From Mycolicibacterium cosmeticum (lineage in GTDB: Bacteria; Actinomycetota; Actinomycetes; Mycobacteriales; Mycobacteriaceae), in NCBI RefSeq assembly GCF_000613185.1, contig NZ_CCBB010000003.1, positions 2,108,001 through 2,172,000 of the forward strand: a stretch of 64,000 nt of DNA. The letters run 5' to 3'. Under the pieces are notes generated by a model. It ran no database searches. It was not told the DNA's origin and saw nothing but the letters and a program-made list of their open reading frames with translations. How positions within the stretch are numbered: the stretch's first letter is position 1; each line of letters opens with the position of its first letter. Of the stretch, positions 55,557 through 63,993 are shown one piece after another. A program made the translations under genes and the position numbers.

Positions 55557-56549
55557 CTACTGCACCCGCACTGTCGAGATGTTCACCGGGTCGGCCGGCT
55601 TGCCGTCGTCCCCGCCGCCGCCGACACCGCCGGCGGCGATCTGATCGAGCACCGCCAGTCCCGTCTCGTCGACGGTGCCGAACGCGGTGTAGGTGGGCGG
55701 CAGCTGCGAGTCCCGGTAGACCAGGAAGAACTGGCTGCCGTTGGTGCCGGGCCCGGAATTGGCCATCGCGAGCGTGCCGCGCGGATAGATCACCGGTGTC
55801 TTCACGGCCGGATCGGTCAGCCGGTACTGGTTGGTCGGGTACTCGTTGGGGAACTGGTAGCCGGGACCGCCCTTGCCGGTGCCGGTCGGGTCACCGCACT
55901 GCAGCACGCTCAGGTCGCTGCCGGTGGTCAGCCGGTGGCACGGCGTCCCGTCGAAGAAGCCCTGCGCGGCCAGGCTGGCGAAATTGTTCACCGTGCACGG
56001 TGCCTTGGCGTTGTCGAGTTCGACCGGAATGGCGCCGCGGTCGGTGGCGATCACGCCGGCCACCGTCGCGGGGGCGGTCGGCACCTTGCCCATCCGCGGC
56101 GGGGTCACCGGCCGGGCGGCCTTCTCGGTGGTGGGCAGGTACTGGCAGTTGCCACCCAGGTTCACCGGCGGCTTGAACGACGGCAGCGGGTTGCCGGCCG
56201 CTGGTGTGGCGGGGTTGACGGGATCCCAGTCGTAGCGGTCCAGCCCGTTGCGGAAGTCCTCCAGCACCAGCCGGGTGAGCACGATGCCGACCACCAGCGC
56301 CAGGGTGCCCAGCACCGTCACCACGTAGCCGATGATCAGGCCGGCCAGCGCCATGCCGCGGCCCTCCTCGCCGGTGCGCTTGATCTGCGACAGGGAGATG
56401 TGGCCGAACACGATGCCCAGCGGGGCGATCAGGAACGCACAGACGAGCGAGGCGATCGCCAGCGCGTTGGTGGGCCGGCCGGGCGGCGGGGGATACCCGG
56501 GCGGCGGGTAGCCGACCGGAGGTGGGCCGTACGGCGGGGGAACCGTCAC
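55557..56549 (-). CDS. Membrane-anchored cyclophilin with DUF4190 domain
   Basis: A 330-residue protein. A proline/glycine/tyrosine-rich start (residues 1-25) precedes a DUF4190 part with two helices (ALAIASLVCAFLIAPLGIVFGHISL; GLIIGYVVTVLGTLALVVGIV), and the cyclophilin peptidyl-prolyl isomerase domain follows (about 165-330; FFDGTPCHRLTTGSDLSVLQCGDPTGTG, GTLAMANSGPGTNGSQFFLVY). It would fold proteins outside the membrane. It is a paralogue of the next gene, four bases downstream of it on the same strand. Confidence 0.92.
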   Translation of the reverse strand: MTVPPPYGPPPVGYPPPGYPPPPGRPTNALAIASLVCAFLIAPLGIVFGHISLSQIKRTGEEGRGMALAGLIIGYVVTVLGTLALVVGIVLTRLVLEDFRNGLDRYDWDPVNPATPAAGNPLPSFKPPVNLGGNCQYLPTTEKAARPVTPPRMGKVPTAPATVAGVIATDRGAIPVELDNAKAPCTVNNFASLAAQGFFDGTPCHRLTTGSDLSVLQCGDPTGTGKGGPGYQFPNEYPTNQYRLTDPAVKTPVIYPRGTLAMANSGPGTNGSQFFLVYRDSQLPPTYTAFGTVDETGLAVLDQIAAGGVGGGGDDGKPADPVNISTVRVQ

Positions 56550-56553
56550 CGAC

Positions 56554-57429
56554 TCAGTCCAGCTGGATCGACTTCACCGTGACCTCTTGTGCGGGCTTGC
56601 CGTCCTGGCCTCCGCCCGCGACACCGGCCTTGGCGATCTTGTCCAGCGTCTCCAGGCCGGTCTTGTCGATGGTGCCGAACACGGTGTAGTTCGGCGGCAG
56701 CTGCGAATCCTGGTAGACGAGGAAGAACTGGCTGCCGTTGGTGCCCGGCCCGGCGTTGGCCATGGCCAACGTGCCGCGCGGGTAGAGCACCGGCTGCTGC
56801 AGCGCCGGGTTGTCGGGCTGGTACTGGTTGGTCGGGTACTCGTTGGCGAACTGGTAGCCCGGGCCGCCGGTGCCGGTGCCGGTCGGGTCACCGCACTGCA
56901 GCACCGCGAGCCCGCCGGTGGTCAGCCGGTGGCATTGCGTGTCGTTGAAGTAACCCTGCTGGGCCAGGCTGGCGAAGCTGTTGACCGTGCAGGGAGCCTT
57001 GGCGTTGTCCAGCTGCAGGCCGATATTGCCCTGGTTGGTCGCCATGCTGACGCTGATCTGCGGCGGGTCCGTCGGCACCTTGCCCGTCCGCGGCGGGTTG
57101 ACCTTCTTGCTGGCGGCTTCGGTGGTCGCCGGGTACTGGCAGTTGGAGCCGAGGTCGGCGGGTGCGGCGAAGGCGGGCAGCTTGCCGTCGGCGGCCGGCT
57201 GCGGTGCGCCGGAGGTGGACGAACTGGGCGAGGCCGACGCCGTCGCGCTGCCGGAATCCTTGTTGGTGTAGATGACGGTGAACACCGCGGCGCCGGCAAC
57301 CACGATCACGCCGACCACCGAGGCGATGATGGTGAAGAGCCGCCGCCTGCGGGCCTGTGCCGCCCGGCGCTCCAGCTGCCGGTCGAGCTTGCGCTTGGCC
57401 GTTTCCCGTCGCTGTTTGTTGGTCGGCAC
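56554..57429 (-). CDS. ppiB: Membrane-anchored peptidyl-prolyl isomerase
   Basis: A 291-residue cyclophilin: basic cytoplasmic N-terminus (MPTNKQRRETAKRKLDRQLE), one membrane helix (LFTIIASVVGVIVVAGAAVFTVI, about 31-53), Ser/Ala linker, and an isomerase domain (CHRLTTGGLAVLQCGDPTGTG; GTLAMANAGPGTNGSQFFLVYQD). This matches Rv2582c in position. The isomerase domain is closely similar to that of the following gene, a tandem duplication. AGGAGG precedes GTG 57429. The IR at 57458 lies in the divergent spacer. Confidence 0.94.
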   Translation of the reverse strand: MPTNKQRRETAKRKLDRQLERRAAQARRRRLFTIIASVVGVIVVAGAAVFTVIYTNKDSGSATASASPSSSTSGAPQPAADGKLPAFAAPADLGSNCQYPATTEAASKKVNPPRTGKVPTDPPQISVSMATNQGNIGLQLDNAKAPCTVNSFASLAQQGYFNDTQCHRLTTGGLAVLQCGDPTGTGTGGPGYQFANEYPTNQYQPDNPALQQPVLYPRGTLAMANAGPGTNGSQFFLVYQDSQLPPNYTVFGTIDKTGLETLDKIAKAGVAGGGQDGKPAQEVTVKSIQLD

Positions 57430-57457
57430 CGCCGCTGTCCTCCTACGTCAGGGTCAT

Positions 57458-57471
57458 ACTCGGCACCGAGT
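57458..57471. promoter_or_regulatory. Inverted repeat between ppiB and the MBL gene
   Basis: ACTCGG-CA-CCGAGT, perfect 6-base arms in the middle of the 111-base divergent spacer. It could bind a small regulator serving either gene, or have no role. Confidence 0.3.
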
Positions 57472-57540
57472 GTGCCAGGCGTTACTGGATGCGCGTGCCG
57501 CGACCCGCGGTCGCCCGAACGCGCATGGGAAAATGGCGCG

Positions 57541-58206
57541 GTGTTGATCACCGGATTCCCGGCCGGCGTGCTGGCGTGCAATTGCTACGTCATCGCGCCG
57601 CACGACGGTGCCGACGCGATCATCGTCGATCCGGGGCAGCGGGCCTCCGGACCGTTGCAGCGGATCCTGGACCGGCACCGGCTCACCCCGGCGGCGGTGC
57701 TGCTCACCCACGGGCACATCGACCACATGTGGTCGGCGCAGAAGGTGGCCGACACCTACGGCTGCCCGGTGTTCATCCATCCCGAGGACCGCGCGATGCT
57801 GACCGATCCGATCATGGACCTCGGTTCGGGACTCATGATGGGGATCGGGAAGCGGCTGGTGGGCGCGTTCTTCACCGAGCCCAAACAGGTGGTCGAACTC
57901 ACCGGCGACGGCGAACTGCTCGACCTCGGTGGCATCCCCGTCACCGTCGACCACACGCCCGGGCACACGCCCGGGTCGGTGGTGTTCCGCATCGGCCAGA
58001 GCGCCTTCACCGGGGACACCCTGTTCAAGGGCGCGATCGGCCGCAGCGACCTGCTGGGCGGCAGCGGCCGGGCGCTGCTGACGTCCATCGTCAACAAATT
58101 GTTGGTGCTCGACGACGACACCGTGGTACTACCTGGGCACGGCCCGAAGTCCACCATCGGCATCGAGCGCCGCACCAACCCCTTTCTCGAAGGTCTGACC
58201 CTGTGA
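57541..58206 (+). CDS. Metallo-beta-lactamase fold hydrolase (glyoxalase II type)
   Basis: A 221-residue MBL protein with the metal motif H57-G-H59-I-D61-H62 in LLTHGHIDH, a second ligand set in VDHTPGHTPGSVVFRIG and the metal-bridging aspartate in FTGDTLFKGAIGRSD, and VLPGHGPKSTIG. The GRSD and TLFKG segments resemble glyoxalase II-like thioester hydrolases (Rv2581c). Mycobacteria lack glutathione, so a mycothiol or CoA thioester would be the substrate; inference. GTG 57541 follows GAAAAT with a six-base gap. hisS begins one base after the stop. Confidence 0.9.
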   Translation: MLITGFPAGVLACNCYVIAPHDGADAIIVDPGQRASGPLQRILDRHRLTPAAVLLTHGHIDHMWSAQKVADTYGCPVFIHPEDRAMLTDPIMDLGSGLMMGIGKRLVGAFFTEPKQVVELTGDGELLDLGGIPVTVDHTPGHTPGSVVFRIGQSAFTGDTLFKGAIGRSDLLGGSGRALLTSIVNKLLVLDDDTVVLPGHGPKSTIGIERRTNPFLEGLTL

Positions 58207-59475
58207 GTGAACGCCGTGCCTGAATTCAAAGCACCCAAAGGGGTGCCCGACTACCTTCCGCCGGACTCCGCGCAGTTCGTCGCGGTTCGCGACGGCCTGC
58301 TCGGCGCCGCCCGGCGAGCCGGCTACGGCGATATCGAGTTGCCGATCTTCGAGGACACCTCGTTGTTCGCCCGCGGCGTCGGGGAATCCACCGACGTGGT
58401 GAGCAAGGAGATGTACACGTTCGCCGACCGCGGTGAGCGGTCGGTGACGCTGCGTCCGGAGGGCACCGCGGGTGTCATGCGTGCGGTCATCGAGCACGGT
58501 CTGGACCGCGGTCAGCTGCCGGTGAAACTGTGCTACGCCGGGCCGTTCTTCCGGTACGAGCGCCCGCAGGCCGGCAGGTACCGCCAGCTGCAGCAGGTCG
58601 GCGTCGAGGCCATCGGCATCGACGACCCGGCGCTGGATGCCGAGGTGATCGCCATCGCCGATGCCGGGTTCCGCTCGCTGGGGCTGGACGGTTTCCGGTT
58701 GGAGATCACCTCGCTGGGCGACGACACCTGCCGGCCGCAGTACCGGGAGTTGTTGCAGGAGTTCCTGTTCAAGCTCGACCTCGACGAAGAGACCCGGCGC
58801 CGTGCCGAGATCAACCCGTTGCGCGTGCTCGACGACAAGCGCCCCGCCGTGCGGGAGATGACCGCCGATGCGCCGCTGATGCTCGACCACCTCTCCGATG
58901 TGGCCAAGGCCCACTTCGAGACGGTGCTGGCGCACCTGGATGCGCTCGGCGTGCCCTATGTGGTCAATCCCCGGATGGTGCGCGGCCTGGACTACTACAC
59001 CAAGACGACGTTCGAGTTCGTGCACGACGGGCTGGGTGCCCAGTCCGGGATCGGTGGCGGTGGGCGTTACGACGGGCTGATGCGCCAGCTCGGCGGGCAG
59101 GACCTGTCCGGTATCGGCTTCGGTCTCGGCGTGGACCGCACCCTGCTGGCGCTGCGGGCCGAAGGCAAGACGGTCGGTGCGGCCGGTCGCGTCGACGTGT
59201 ACGGGGTGCCGTTGGGGGAGGCGGCCAAGCTCGAACTGGCCAAGATCGCCGCGGCCTTGCGCGCCGCGGGCGCCCGGGTCGACCTGGCCTACGGTGATCG
59301 CAGCCTCAAGGGTGCGATGAAGGGTGCCGACCGCTCCGGGGCGCGCCTGGCCCTGGTGGCCGGTGACCGCGATATCGAGGCGGGGACGATCGGCGTGAAG
59401 GATCTGTCCAACGGCGAGCAGACCGATGTCCCGGCCGCGGATGTGGTGTCCGAGGTGCTGGCCCGGCTGGGCTAG
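58207..59475 (+). CDS. hisS: Histidyl-tRNA synthetase
   Basis: Class II synthetase of 422 residues. Motif 1 lies near [18 protein letters not shown], motif 2 is [25 protein letters not shown], the His-binding [18 protein letters not shown], and motif 3 is [18 protein letters not shown] ... [13 protein letters not shown]. The C-terminal anticodon-binding domain ends VLARLG. GTG 58207 is immediately after the MBL stop; GTG 58216 also fits and would give VPEFKAPKG. The stop forms CTAG with the convergent gene. Confidence 0.97.
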   Translation: MNAVPEFKAPKGVPDYLPPDSAQFVAVRDGLLGAARRAGYGDIELPIFEDTSLFARGVGESTDVVSKEMYTFADRGERSVTLRPEGTAGVMRAVIEHGLDRGQLPVKLCYAGPFFRYERPQAGRYRQLQQVGVEAIGIDDPALDAEVIAIADAGFRSLGLDGFRLEITSLGDDTCRPQYRELLQEFLFKLDLDEETRRRAEINPLRVLDDKRPAVREMTADAPLMLDHLSDVAKAHFETVLAHLDALGVPYVVNPRMVRGLDYYTKTTFEFVHDGLGAQSGIGGGGRYDGLMRQLGGQDLSGIGFGLGVDRTLLALRAEGKTVGAAGRVDVYGVPLGEAAKLELAKIAAALRAAGARVDLAYGDRSLKGAMKGADRSGARLALVAGDRDIEAGTIGVKDLSNGEQTDVPAADVVSEVLARLG

Positions 59476-60002
59476 CGTGCGGCGATGGCCGCGGTGAGCA
59501 CCTGGTCCAGGTTACCGATACCTCCGCCGAACGGGTTGCCGCGCTTGAGGATCCGGGTTCCCGACGGGGTGACCGCGACCAGCATCGCCGAGCTCGAGGC
59601 GACCTGCATCCGGCGTTCGATCCGCACCTGGTCCAGCGCCACCACCGATCCTCGGGTCCCGCCCCGGTAGGTACCACGAGCCCGGTCGAACACCGCGACG
59701 GGCGTGAAGGTGTTCAGCGGCGCGGCGCGGCGCCGCCGGATCGACCGGACCAGGAACACCACCTCGGTCCCGAAGGCCAGACCCAGGCCCAGAAAACCGA
59801 TGCCCACGCCGACGGGCAACTCGGGGGTGAACAACGCCACCACCCCGAAGCCGGCGCACACCAGCGCCAGTACCGCCACCACGAACGTCGCGATCTCCGT
59901 CGCGCCGCCGCCGCGGTCGATCACCAGAACCTCGGGACCGCGTTCGGCGATCACCAGCCCACCGTGCTCGGCCAGCACCCGTGGCTGCGGCGGTTCGGTC
60001 AT
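59472..60002 (-). CDS. Two-helix membrane protein of unknown function
   Basis: A 176-residue protein with an N-terminal soluble piece ([24 protein letters not shown]), two hydrophobic segments ([22 protein letters not shown] about 37-58; [24 protein letters not shown] about 63-86), then a basic domain containing [22 protein letters not shown]. The family is not recognised. ATG 60002 is chosen because TAGAGT (60014-60009) stands six bases upstream; the two GTG codons just before it are alternatives. It is divergent from dtd with a 23-base spacer in which the two -10 hexamers overlap. Confidence 0.78.
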   Translation of the reverse strand: MTEPPQPRVLAEHGGLVIAERGPEVLVIDRGGGATEIATFVVAVLALVCAGFGVVALFTPELPVGVGIGFLGLGLAFGTEVVFLVRSIRRRRAAPLNTFTPVAVFDRARGTYRGGTRGSVVALDQVRIERRMQVASSSAMLVAVTPSGTRILKRGNPFGGGIGNLDQVLTAAIAAR

Positions 60003-60008
60003 CACCAC

Positions 60009-60018
60009 ACTCTAGGGT
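60009..60018. promoter_or_regulatory. Back-to-back overlapping -10 hexamers, dtd and membrane protein
   Basis: ACTCTAGGGT gives TAGGGT on the plus strand (60013-60018, seven bases before dtd ATG 60026) and TAGAGT on the minus strand (60014-60009, six bases before ATG 60002). They share the TA at 60013-60014. Both genes would be leaderless from one short bidirectional promoter. Confidence 0.55.
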
Positions 60019-60025
60019 CGGGTTC

Positions 60026-60457
60026 ATGCGAGTTCTGGTGCAACGGGTGACTTCGGCCCGGGTGGTGGTCGACGGCGAGACCGTCGGGCGGATCGAGCCC
60101 GACGGGCAGGGCCTGCTGGCACTCGTCGGCATCACGCATACCGACGATGCCGCTCTCGCGGCGAAGATGGCCGAAAAGCTGTGGCGGCTGAGGATTCTCG
60201 ATGACGAGTTGGCGGCCGCCGATGTCGGCGCACCGATCCTGGTGGTCAGTCAGTTCACCCTGTATGCCAACACGGTGAAGGGGCGCAGGCCGTCGTGGAA
60301 CGCCGCGGCGCCCCGCCCGGTCGCCGAACCGCTGGTCGACGCCTTCGCCGGTGCGCTGCGCAACCTCGGCGCGACGGTCGCCACCGGCGTGTTCGGGGCC
60401 GACATGGCGGTGGAACTGGTGAACGACGGACCGGTGACGGTGCTGCTGGAATTGTGA
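60026..60457 (+). CDS. dtd: D-aminoacyl-tRNA deacylase
   Basis: Hydrolyses D-amino acids, and glycine on tRNA-Ala, from mischarged tRNAs. The 143-residue product has the family motifs SQFTLYA at 75-81 and the Gly-cisPro site NDGPVT (G135-P136). ATG 60026 is the first plausible start and fits a leaderless transcript. It lies beyond hisS, and its function as a translation-quality enzyme fits that neighbour although they are separated by a gene on the other strand. Confidence 0.96.
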   Translation: MRVLVQRVTSARVVVDGETVGRIEPDGQGLLALVGITHTDDAALAAKMAEKLWRLRILDDELAAADVGAPILVVSQFTLYANTVKGRRPSWNAAAPRPVAEPLVDAFAGALRNLGATVATGVFGADMAVELVNDGPVTVLLEL

Positions 60458-60489
60458 CCGACGGGTAGATGGCGACGACGGCGGTGCCG

Positions 60490-61182
60490 TCAGATGGCAA
60501 GCGCCTCGCGGACCTGCGCCTCCGAGGCCGACCCGCCGGTCCCCGACGAGGTGACCCGCCCGGATTCCAGGATGTAGTACTGCTGTGCGGATTCCAGTGC
60601 GAAGCCGATGTGCTGCTCGACCAGCAGCACGCCCAGGTCACCCCGGTTGGTCAGGGCGGTGATGGCGGCCTCGATCTCGGCGACCACCGATGGCTGGATA
60701 CCTTCGGTGGGTTCGTCGAGGATCAGGCATTTCGGGCCGGTGATCAGCGCGCGGGCGATGGCCAGCTGTTGGCGCTGCCCGCCGGAGAGCAACCCGGCCC
60801 GCCGGGTGAGCAGCTCCTTGAGCGCGGGGAACAGGTCCAGTTGTTCGTCGATGAGCGCTTTGGCGTTCTTGCGGCCATCGGCGACGACTTGCAGATTCTC
60901 CGCCGTGGTCAGCTGCCCGAACGACTGCTGCCCCTGTGGCACGTAGGCAAGGCCCCGGGCCACCCGCGCGCTGGGCCGCAGTTTGGTGATGTCGGCGCCG
61001 TCGAAAAGAACTTTGCCCGCAGTGCATTTCAGCAGACCCACCGCCGCCCGCAACAGGGTGGTCTTGCCTGCGCCGTTGTGGCCCATGACCGCGGCCACGC
61101 CGTCCGACGGCACCTCCAGGCTGACGCCGTGGATGACCTCGGAGCGGCCGTAACCACTGCGCACATCGACCAGTTGGAGCAT
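60490..61182 (-). CDS. urtE: Urea ABC transporter ATP-binding protein UrtE
   Basis: A 230-residue ATPase: Walker A GHNGAGKT at 34-41, signature LSGGQ at 131-135, Walker B LILDEPTEG (D155-E156), H-loop in VEQHIGFAL. The QHIGFAL and TEGIQPS segments are typical of UrtE among branched-chain/urea-type transporters. With UrtD it powers urea uptake through UrtBC. ATG 61182 overlaps the urtD stop (ATGA). It is the last gene of the series in the window, leaving a 32-base convergent gap from dtd. Confidence 0.93.
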   Translation of the reverse strand: MLQLVDVRSGYGRSEVIHGVSLEVPSDGVAAVMGHNGAGKTTLLRAAVGLLKCTAGKVLFDGADITKLRPSARVARGLAYVPQGQQSFGQLTTAENLQVVADGRKNAKALIDEQLDLFPALKELLTRRAGLLSGGQRQQLAIARALITGPKCLILDEPTEGIQPSVVAEIEAAITALTNRGDLGVLLVEQHIGFALESAQQYYILESGRVTSSGTGGSASEAQVREALAI

Positions 61183-61985
61183 CAGACCTCCTCGGAGTTT
61201 CCGGCCGCCGCGGTGCCGAGGTAGACCTCCTGGACCTTCGGGTTGGCCTGCACCTCGGCCACCGAACCCTCGGCGATCACCTGGCCGCGGGCCAGCACCG
61301 TCACCGAGGTCGCGAAGGCCCGCATGAAGTCCATGTCGTGCTCGACGACCACCACGGTGCGTTCACTACCGATGCGCCGCAACAGGTTTCCGGTCTCTTC
61401 TCGTTCCTCGTGGCTCATGCCCGCCACCGGCTCGTCGAGCAGCAGCACGTCGGCGTTCTGCACCAGCAGCATGCCGATCTCCAACCACTGCTTCTGGCCG
61501 TGCGCCAGCACGCCGGCGGGTTTGTCGGCCAGCGCCGACAGACCCGTCGTCTCCAGGGCCTCCTCGATCGAGGGCAGCACGCCCGAGCGTCGCCGCAACA
61601 ACGTCCACGGCGAGCGGCCGGCGCCGGCCGCGATGTCCAGGTTCTGCAGCACGGTCAGCTGTTCGAAGACGGTGGCGGTCTGGAAGGTGCGGCCCACACC
61701 CTGGCGTGCGATCTGGTGCACCTTGCGGCCCAACAACTCCTTGCCGGACTTGCTCACCGACCCGGTGGCCGCGACCAGGCCGGTGATCGCGTCGATCACC
61801 GTCGTCTTTCCGGCCCCGTTGGGGCCGATCAGGAATCGCAGGTCGCCCTGGAACAGGGTCAGGTCGACATCGCTGACGGCCTTGAAGCCGTCGAAATCGA
61901 CGGTCAGGCCCCGCACTTCGAGGTATTGCGTGCCCATGCCGACGTTGCCGCCGGCCACCGGCTGCGTGGTCTCGGCCTCGGTCAT
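61182..61985 (-). CDS. urtD: Urea ABC transporter ATP-binding protein UrtD
   Basis: A 267-residue ATPase with Walker A GPNGAGKTT (54-62), Walker B VLLLDEPVAGM and the unusual signature LAHGQKQWLEIGM, which replaces LSGGQ and marks UrtD in this family. The N-terminal 20 residues precede the conserved LEVRGLTVDFDGFKAV. ATG 61985 overlaps the urtC stop and is favoured over the longer frame, which would extend into urtC. Confidence 0.94.
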   Translation of the reverse strand: MTEAETTQPVAGGNVGMGTQYLEVRGLTVDFDGFKAVSDVDLTLFQGDLRFLIGPNGAGKTTVIDAITGLVAATGSVSKSGKELLGRKVHQIARQGVGRTFQTATVFEQLTVLQNLDIAAGAGRSPWTLLRRRSGVLPSIEEALETTGLSALADKPAGVLAHGQKQWLEIGMLLVQNADVLLLDEPVAGMSHEEREETGNLLRRIGSERTVVVVEHDMDFMRAFATSVTVLARGQVIAEGSVAEVQANPKVQEVYLGTAAAGNSEEV

Positions 61986-63112
61986 GTGGTGCTGCCCACC
62001 TTCTCGGGTTCTGGGTCCGGGTCCGGCGCGGCCTGGGGTTCCGCTTTGGTGCGTCGCCGTTTGAGGAACACCCCGAGCCCGGCCAGGCCGGCCGGGAAGA
62101 ACCCGACGACCACGATGAACAGCAGGCCCTGGGCGTAGGTCCACGCCGACGGGAACTGTTCGGAGAAGGCGGTTTGCGCCCATGCGACGCCGATGGCGCC
62201 GAGCACCGGGCCCAACAGGGTGGTGCGGCCGCCGATCGCGACACCGATCAGGAAGGCGATGGACGGCACGATGCCGACCTGCGCGGGGGTGATGAATCCG
62301 ATGATCGGCGCGAACAGGGCGCCGGCGATGCTCGCGAACAGCGCCGCCGTCGTGTAGGCCACCACCTTGATGTTGGCGGGGTCGTAACCCAAGAACCGCA
62401 CCCGCTCCTCACCGTCGCGGACGGCCACCAGCAGTTCGCCGTACCGGCTCTGCATCAGCTGGCGCACCACGGCCACCACGACCAGCAGGACCCCTGCCGC
62501 GATGAAATACAGCATCTGCCGGTTGACCGGGTCGGACAACCGGAAGCCGAAGAAGGTCCGGAAACCGTTGAGCCCGTTGCTGCCGCCCAGGGTGGCCTGC
62601 CCCACGAGCAGGATGGCCAGCGCGGCCGCCAAGGCCTGGGACAGGATCGCGAAGTAGGCACCCTTGACCCGGCGCTTGAACACGCCGAGCCCGAGCAGGG
62701 CGGCGATCGCCGTCGGCACGATGACGATCGCCAGCAAGGTGAAGGCGGGGGAGGCGAACGGCTCCCAGTAGGCGGGCAGTTTCGGGATGCCGGCGATCTG
62801 CATGAAGTCCGGCACCGCCTGCTTGCGGATCTCGGCGTCGGCGATCTTGAGGTGCATGCCCATCATGTAGGCGCCCAGGCCGAAGAACACGCCCTGACCG
62901 AGCGTGAGCATTCCGCCACGGCCCCAGGCCAATCCGATACCCGCGGCGACGATGGCGTAACACAGGTACTGGCCGAGCAGGCCCAGCCGGAAACTGGACA
63001 GCACCGCAGGGGCGACGCCGAACAGCACCACTGCGGCCACCGCGAAACCGGCCCAGGTCTGCCAGCGGCCGACCCAGGCCGTTCGTGCTCCCCGCGTCCG
63101 CATCGCCCTCAT
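61982..63112 (-). CDS. urtC: Urea ABC transporter permease UrtC
   Basis: A 376-residue LivM-type permease with about ten helices. Seen are LGLLGQYLCYAIVAAGIGLAWGRGGMLTLGQGVFFGLGAYMMGMHL and, late, VGIVPSIAFLIGVAIGGRTTLLGPVLGAIGVAWAQTAFSE, the standard transmission region; these motifs are quoted in part. A Lys/Pro/Glu tail closes it. ATG 63112 overlaps the urtB stop (ATGA). The longer open frame upstream is inside urtB and is rejected. Confidence 0.93.
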   Translation of the reverse strand: MRAMRTRGARTAWVGRWQTWAGFAVAAVVLFGVAPAVLSSFRLGLLGQYLCYAIVAAGIGLAWGRGGMLTLGQGVFFGLGAYMMGMHLKIADAEIRKQAVPDFMQIAGIPKLPAYWEPFASPAFTLLAIVIVPTAIAALLGLGVFKRRVKGAYFAILSQALAAALAILLVGQATLGGSNGLNGFRTFFGFRLSDPVNRQMLYFIAAGVLLVVVAVVRQLMQSRYGELLVAVRDGEERVRFLGYDPANIKVVAYTTAALFASIAGALFAPIIGFITPAQVGIVPSIAFLIGVAIGGRTTLLGPVLGAIGVAWAQTAFSEQFPSAWTYAQGLLFIVVVGFFPAGLAGLGVFLKRRRTKAEPQAAPDPDPEPEKVGSTT

Positions 63113-63993
63113 ACGAGACTCCTTGTCCGCACGGTGAACAGGCCCTGCGGCCGCGCCTGCAGGAAGACCACGATGATGACGAATACGATCACCTTCGCCA
63201 GCGATGCGGTGGTGCTGTACTCGATGAAGGAGTTGAGCAAGCCGAGGCCGAACGCGGCGATCACGGTGCCCTTGATCTGGCCGAGGCCGCCGACGACGAC
63301 CACCAGGAACGCGTCGATCAGATAACTCTGACCGGTGGTGGGACTGGTTGAGCCGATCAGCGTCAGCGCCACCCCGGCCACCCCGGCCAGCCCCGAGCCG
63401 ATGAAGAACGTGGTGATATCCGTTCTGCGCGAAGAGATCCCGCTGGTCTCGGCGAGGTCCCGGTTCTGCACGACGGCCCTGATCCGGCGGCCCATCGGGC
63501 TGGCCTTGAGCACGACGGCCAGCACCGTCACACACAGCACGGCCAGCACCAGGATGAAGATGCGGGTCTTCGGGACGACGGCGCCGAGAATCTCGATGCC
63601 GCCGGACAGCCAGGCCGGTGCGGTGACGTTGACCGCCGGTGCGCCGAAGATGTCGCGGGCCACCTGCTGCAGGATCAGGCCGACGCCGAAGGTGACCAGC
63701 AGCGTGTCCAGCGGGCGGTGGTACATCCGCTGGATCAGCGTCATCTCCAGCAGCACGCCCAGCAGGCCACCGACACCGAAGCCGACCACGAGTGAGATGA
63801 GCAGGGACGCACCGGCGTTGGCGATCAGCTGCTGCACCAGGTAGGCGGTGTAGCAGCCGGCCATGATGAATTCGCCGTGCGCCATGTTGATGACGCCCAT
63901 CTGACCGAAGGTCAGCGACAGACCCAGCGCGGCGAGCAACAGGATCGAGCCGAGGCTCAATCCTGTTGCCAGCTGTCCGATCAGGACATCCAC
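63109..63993 (-). CDS. urtB: Urea ABC transporter permease UrtB
   Basis: A 294-residue LivH-type permease with eight or more helices. It begins LIGQLATGLSLGSILLLAALGLSLTFGQMGVINMAHGEFIMAGCYTAY and ends VVVVGGLGQIKGTVIAAFGLGLLNSFIEY, conserved throughout UrtB. It starts at GTG 63993, six codons before the family-conserved part, without the long periplasmic N-terminal domain that some UrtB have. The binding protein UrtA should be just beyond the right edge, and the whole series is probably under nitrogen control, though no operator is in view. Confidence 0.93.
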   Translation of the reverse strand: MDVLIGQLATGLSLGSILLLAALGLSLTFGQMGVINMAHGEFIMAGCYTAYLVQQLIANAGASLLISLVVGFGVGGLLGVLLEMTLIQRMYHRPLDTLLVTFGVGLILQQVARDIFGAPAVNVTAPAWLSGGIEILGAVVPKTRIFILVLAVLCVTVLAVVLKASPMGRRIRAVVQNRDLAETSGISSRRTDITTFFIGSGLAGVAGVALTLIGSTSPTTGQSYLIDAFLVVVVGGLGQIKGTVIAAFGLGLLNSFIEYSTTASLAKVIVFVIIVVFLQARPQGLFTVRTRSLV

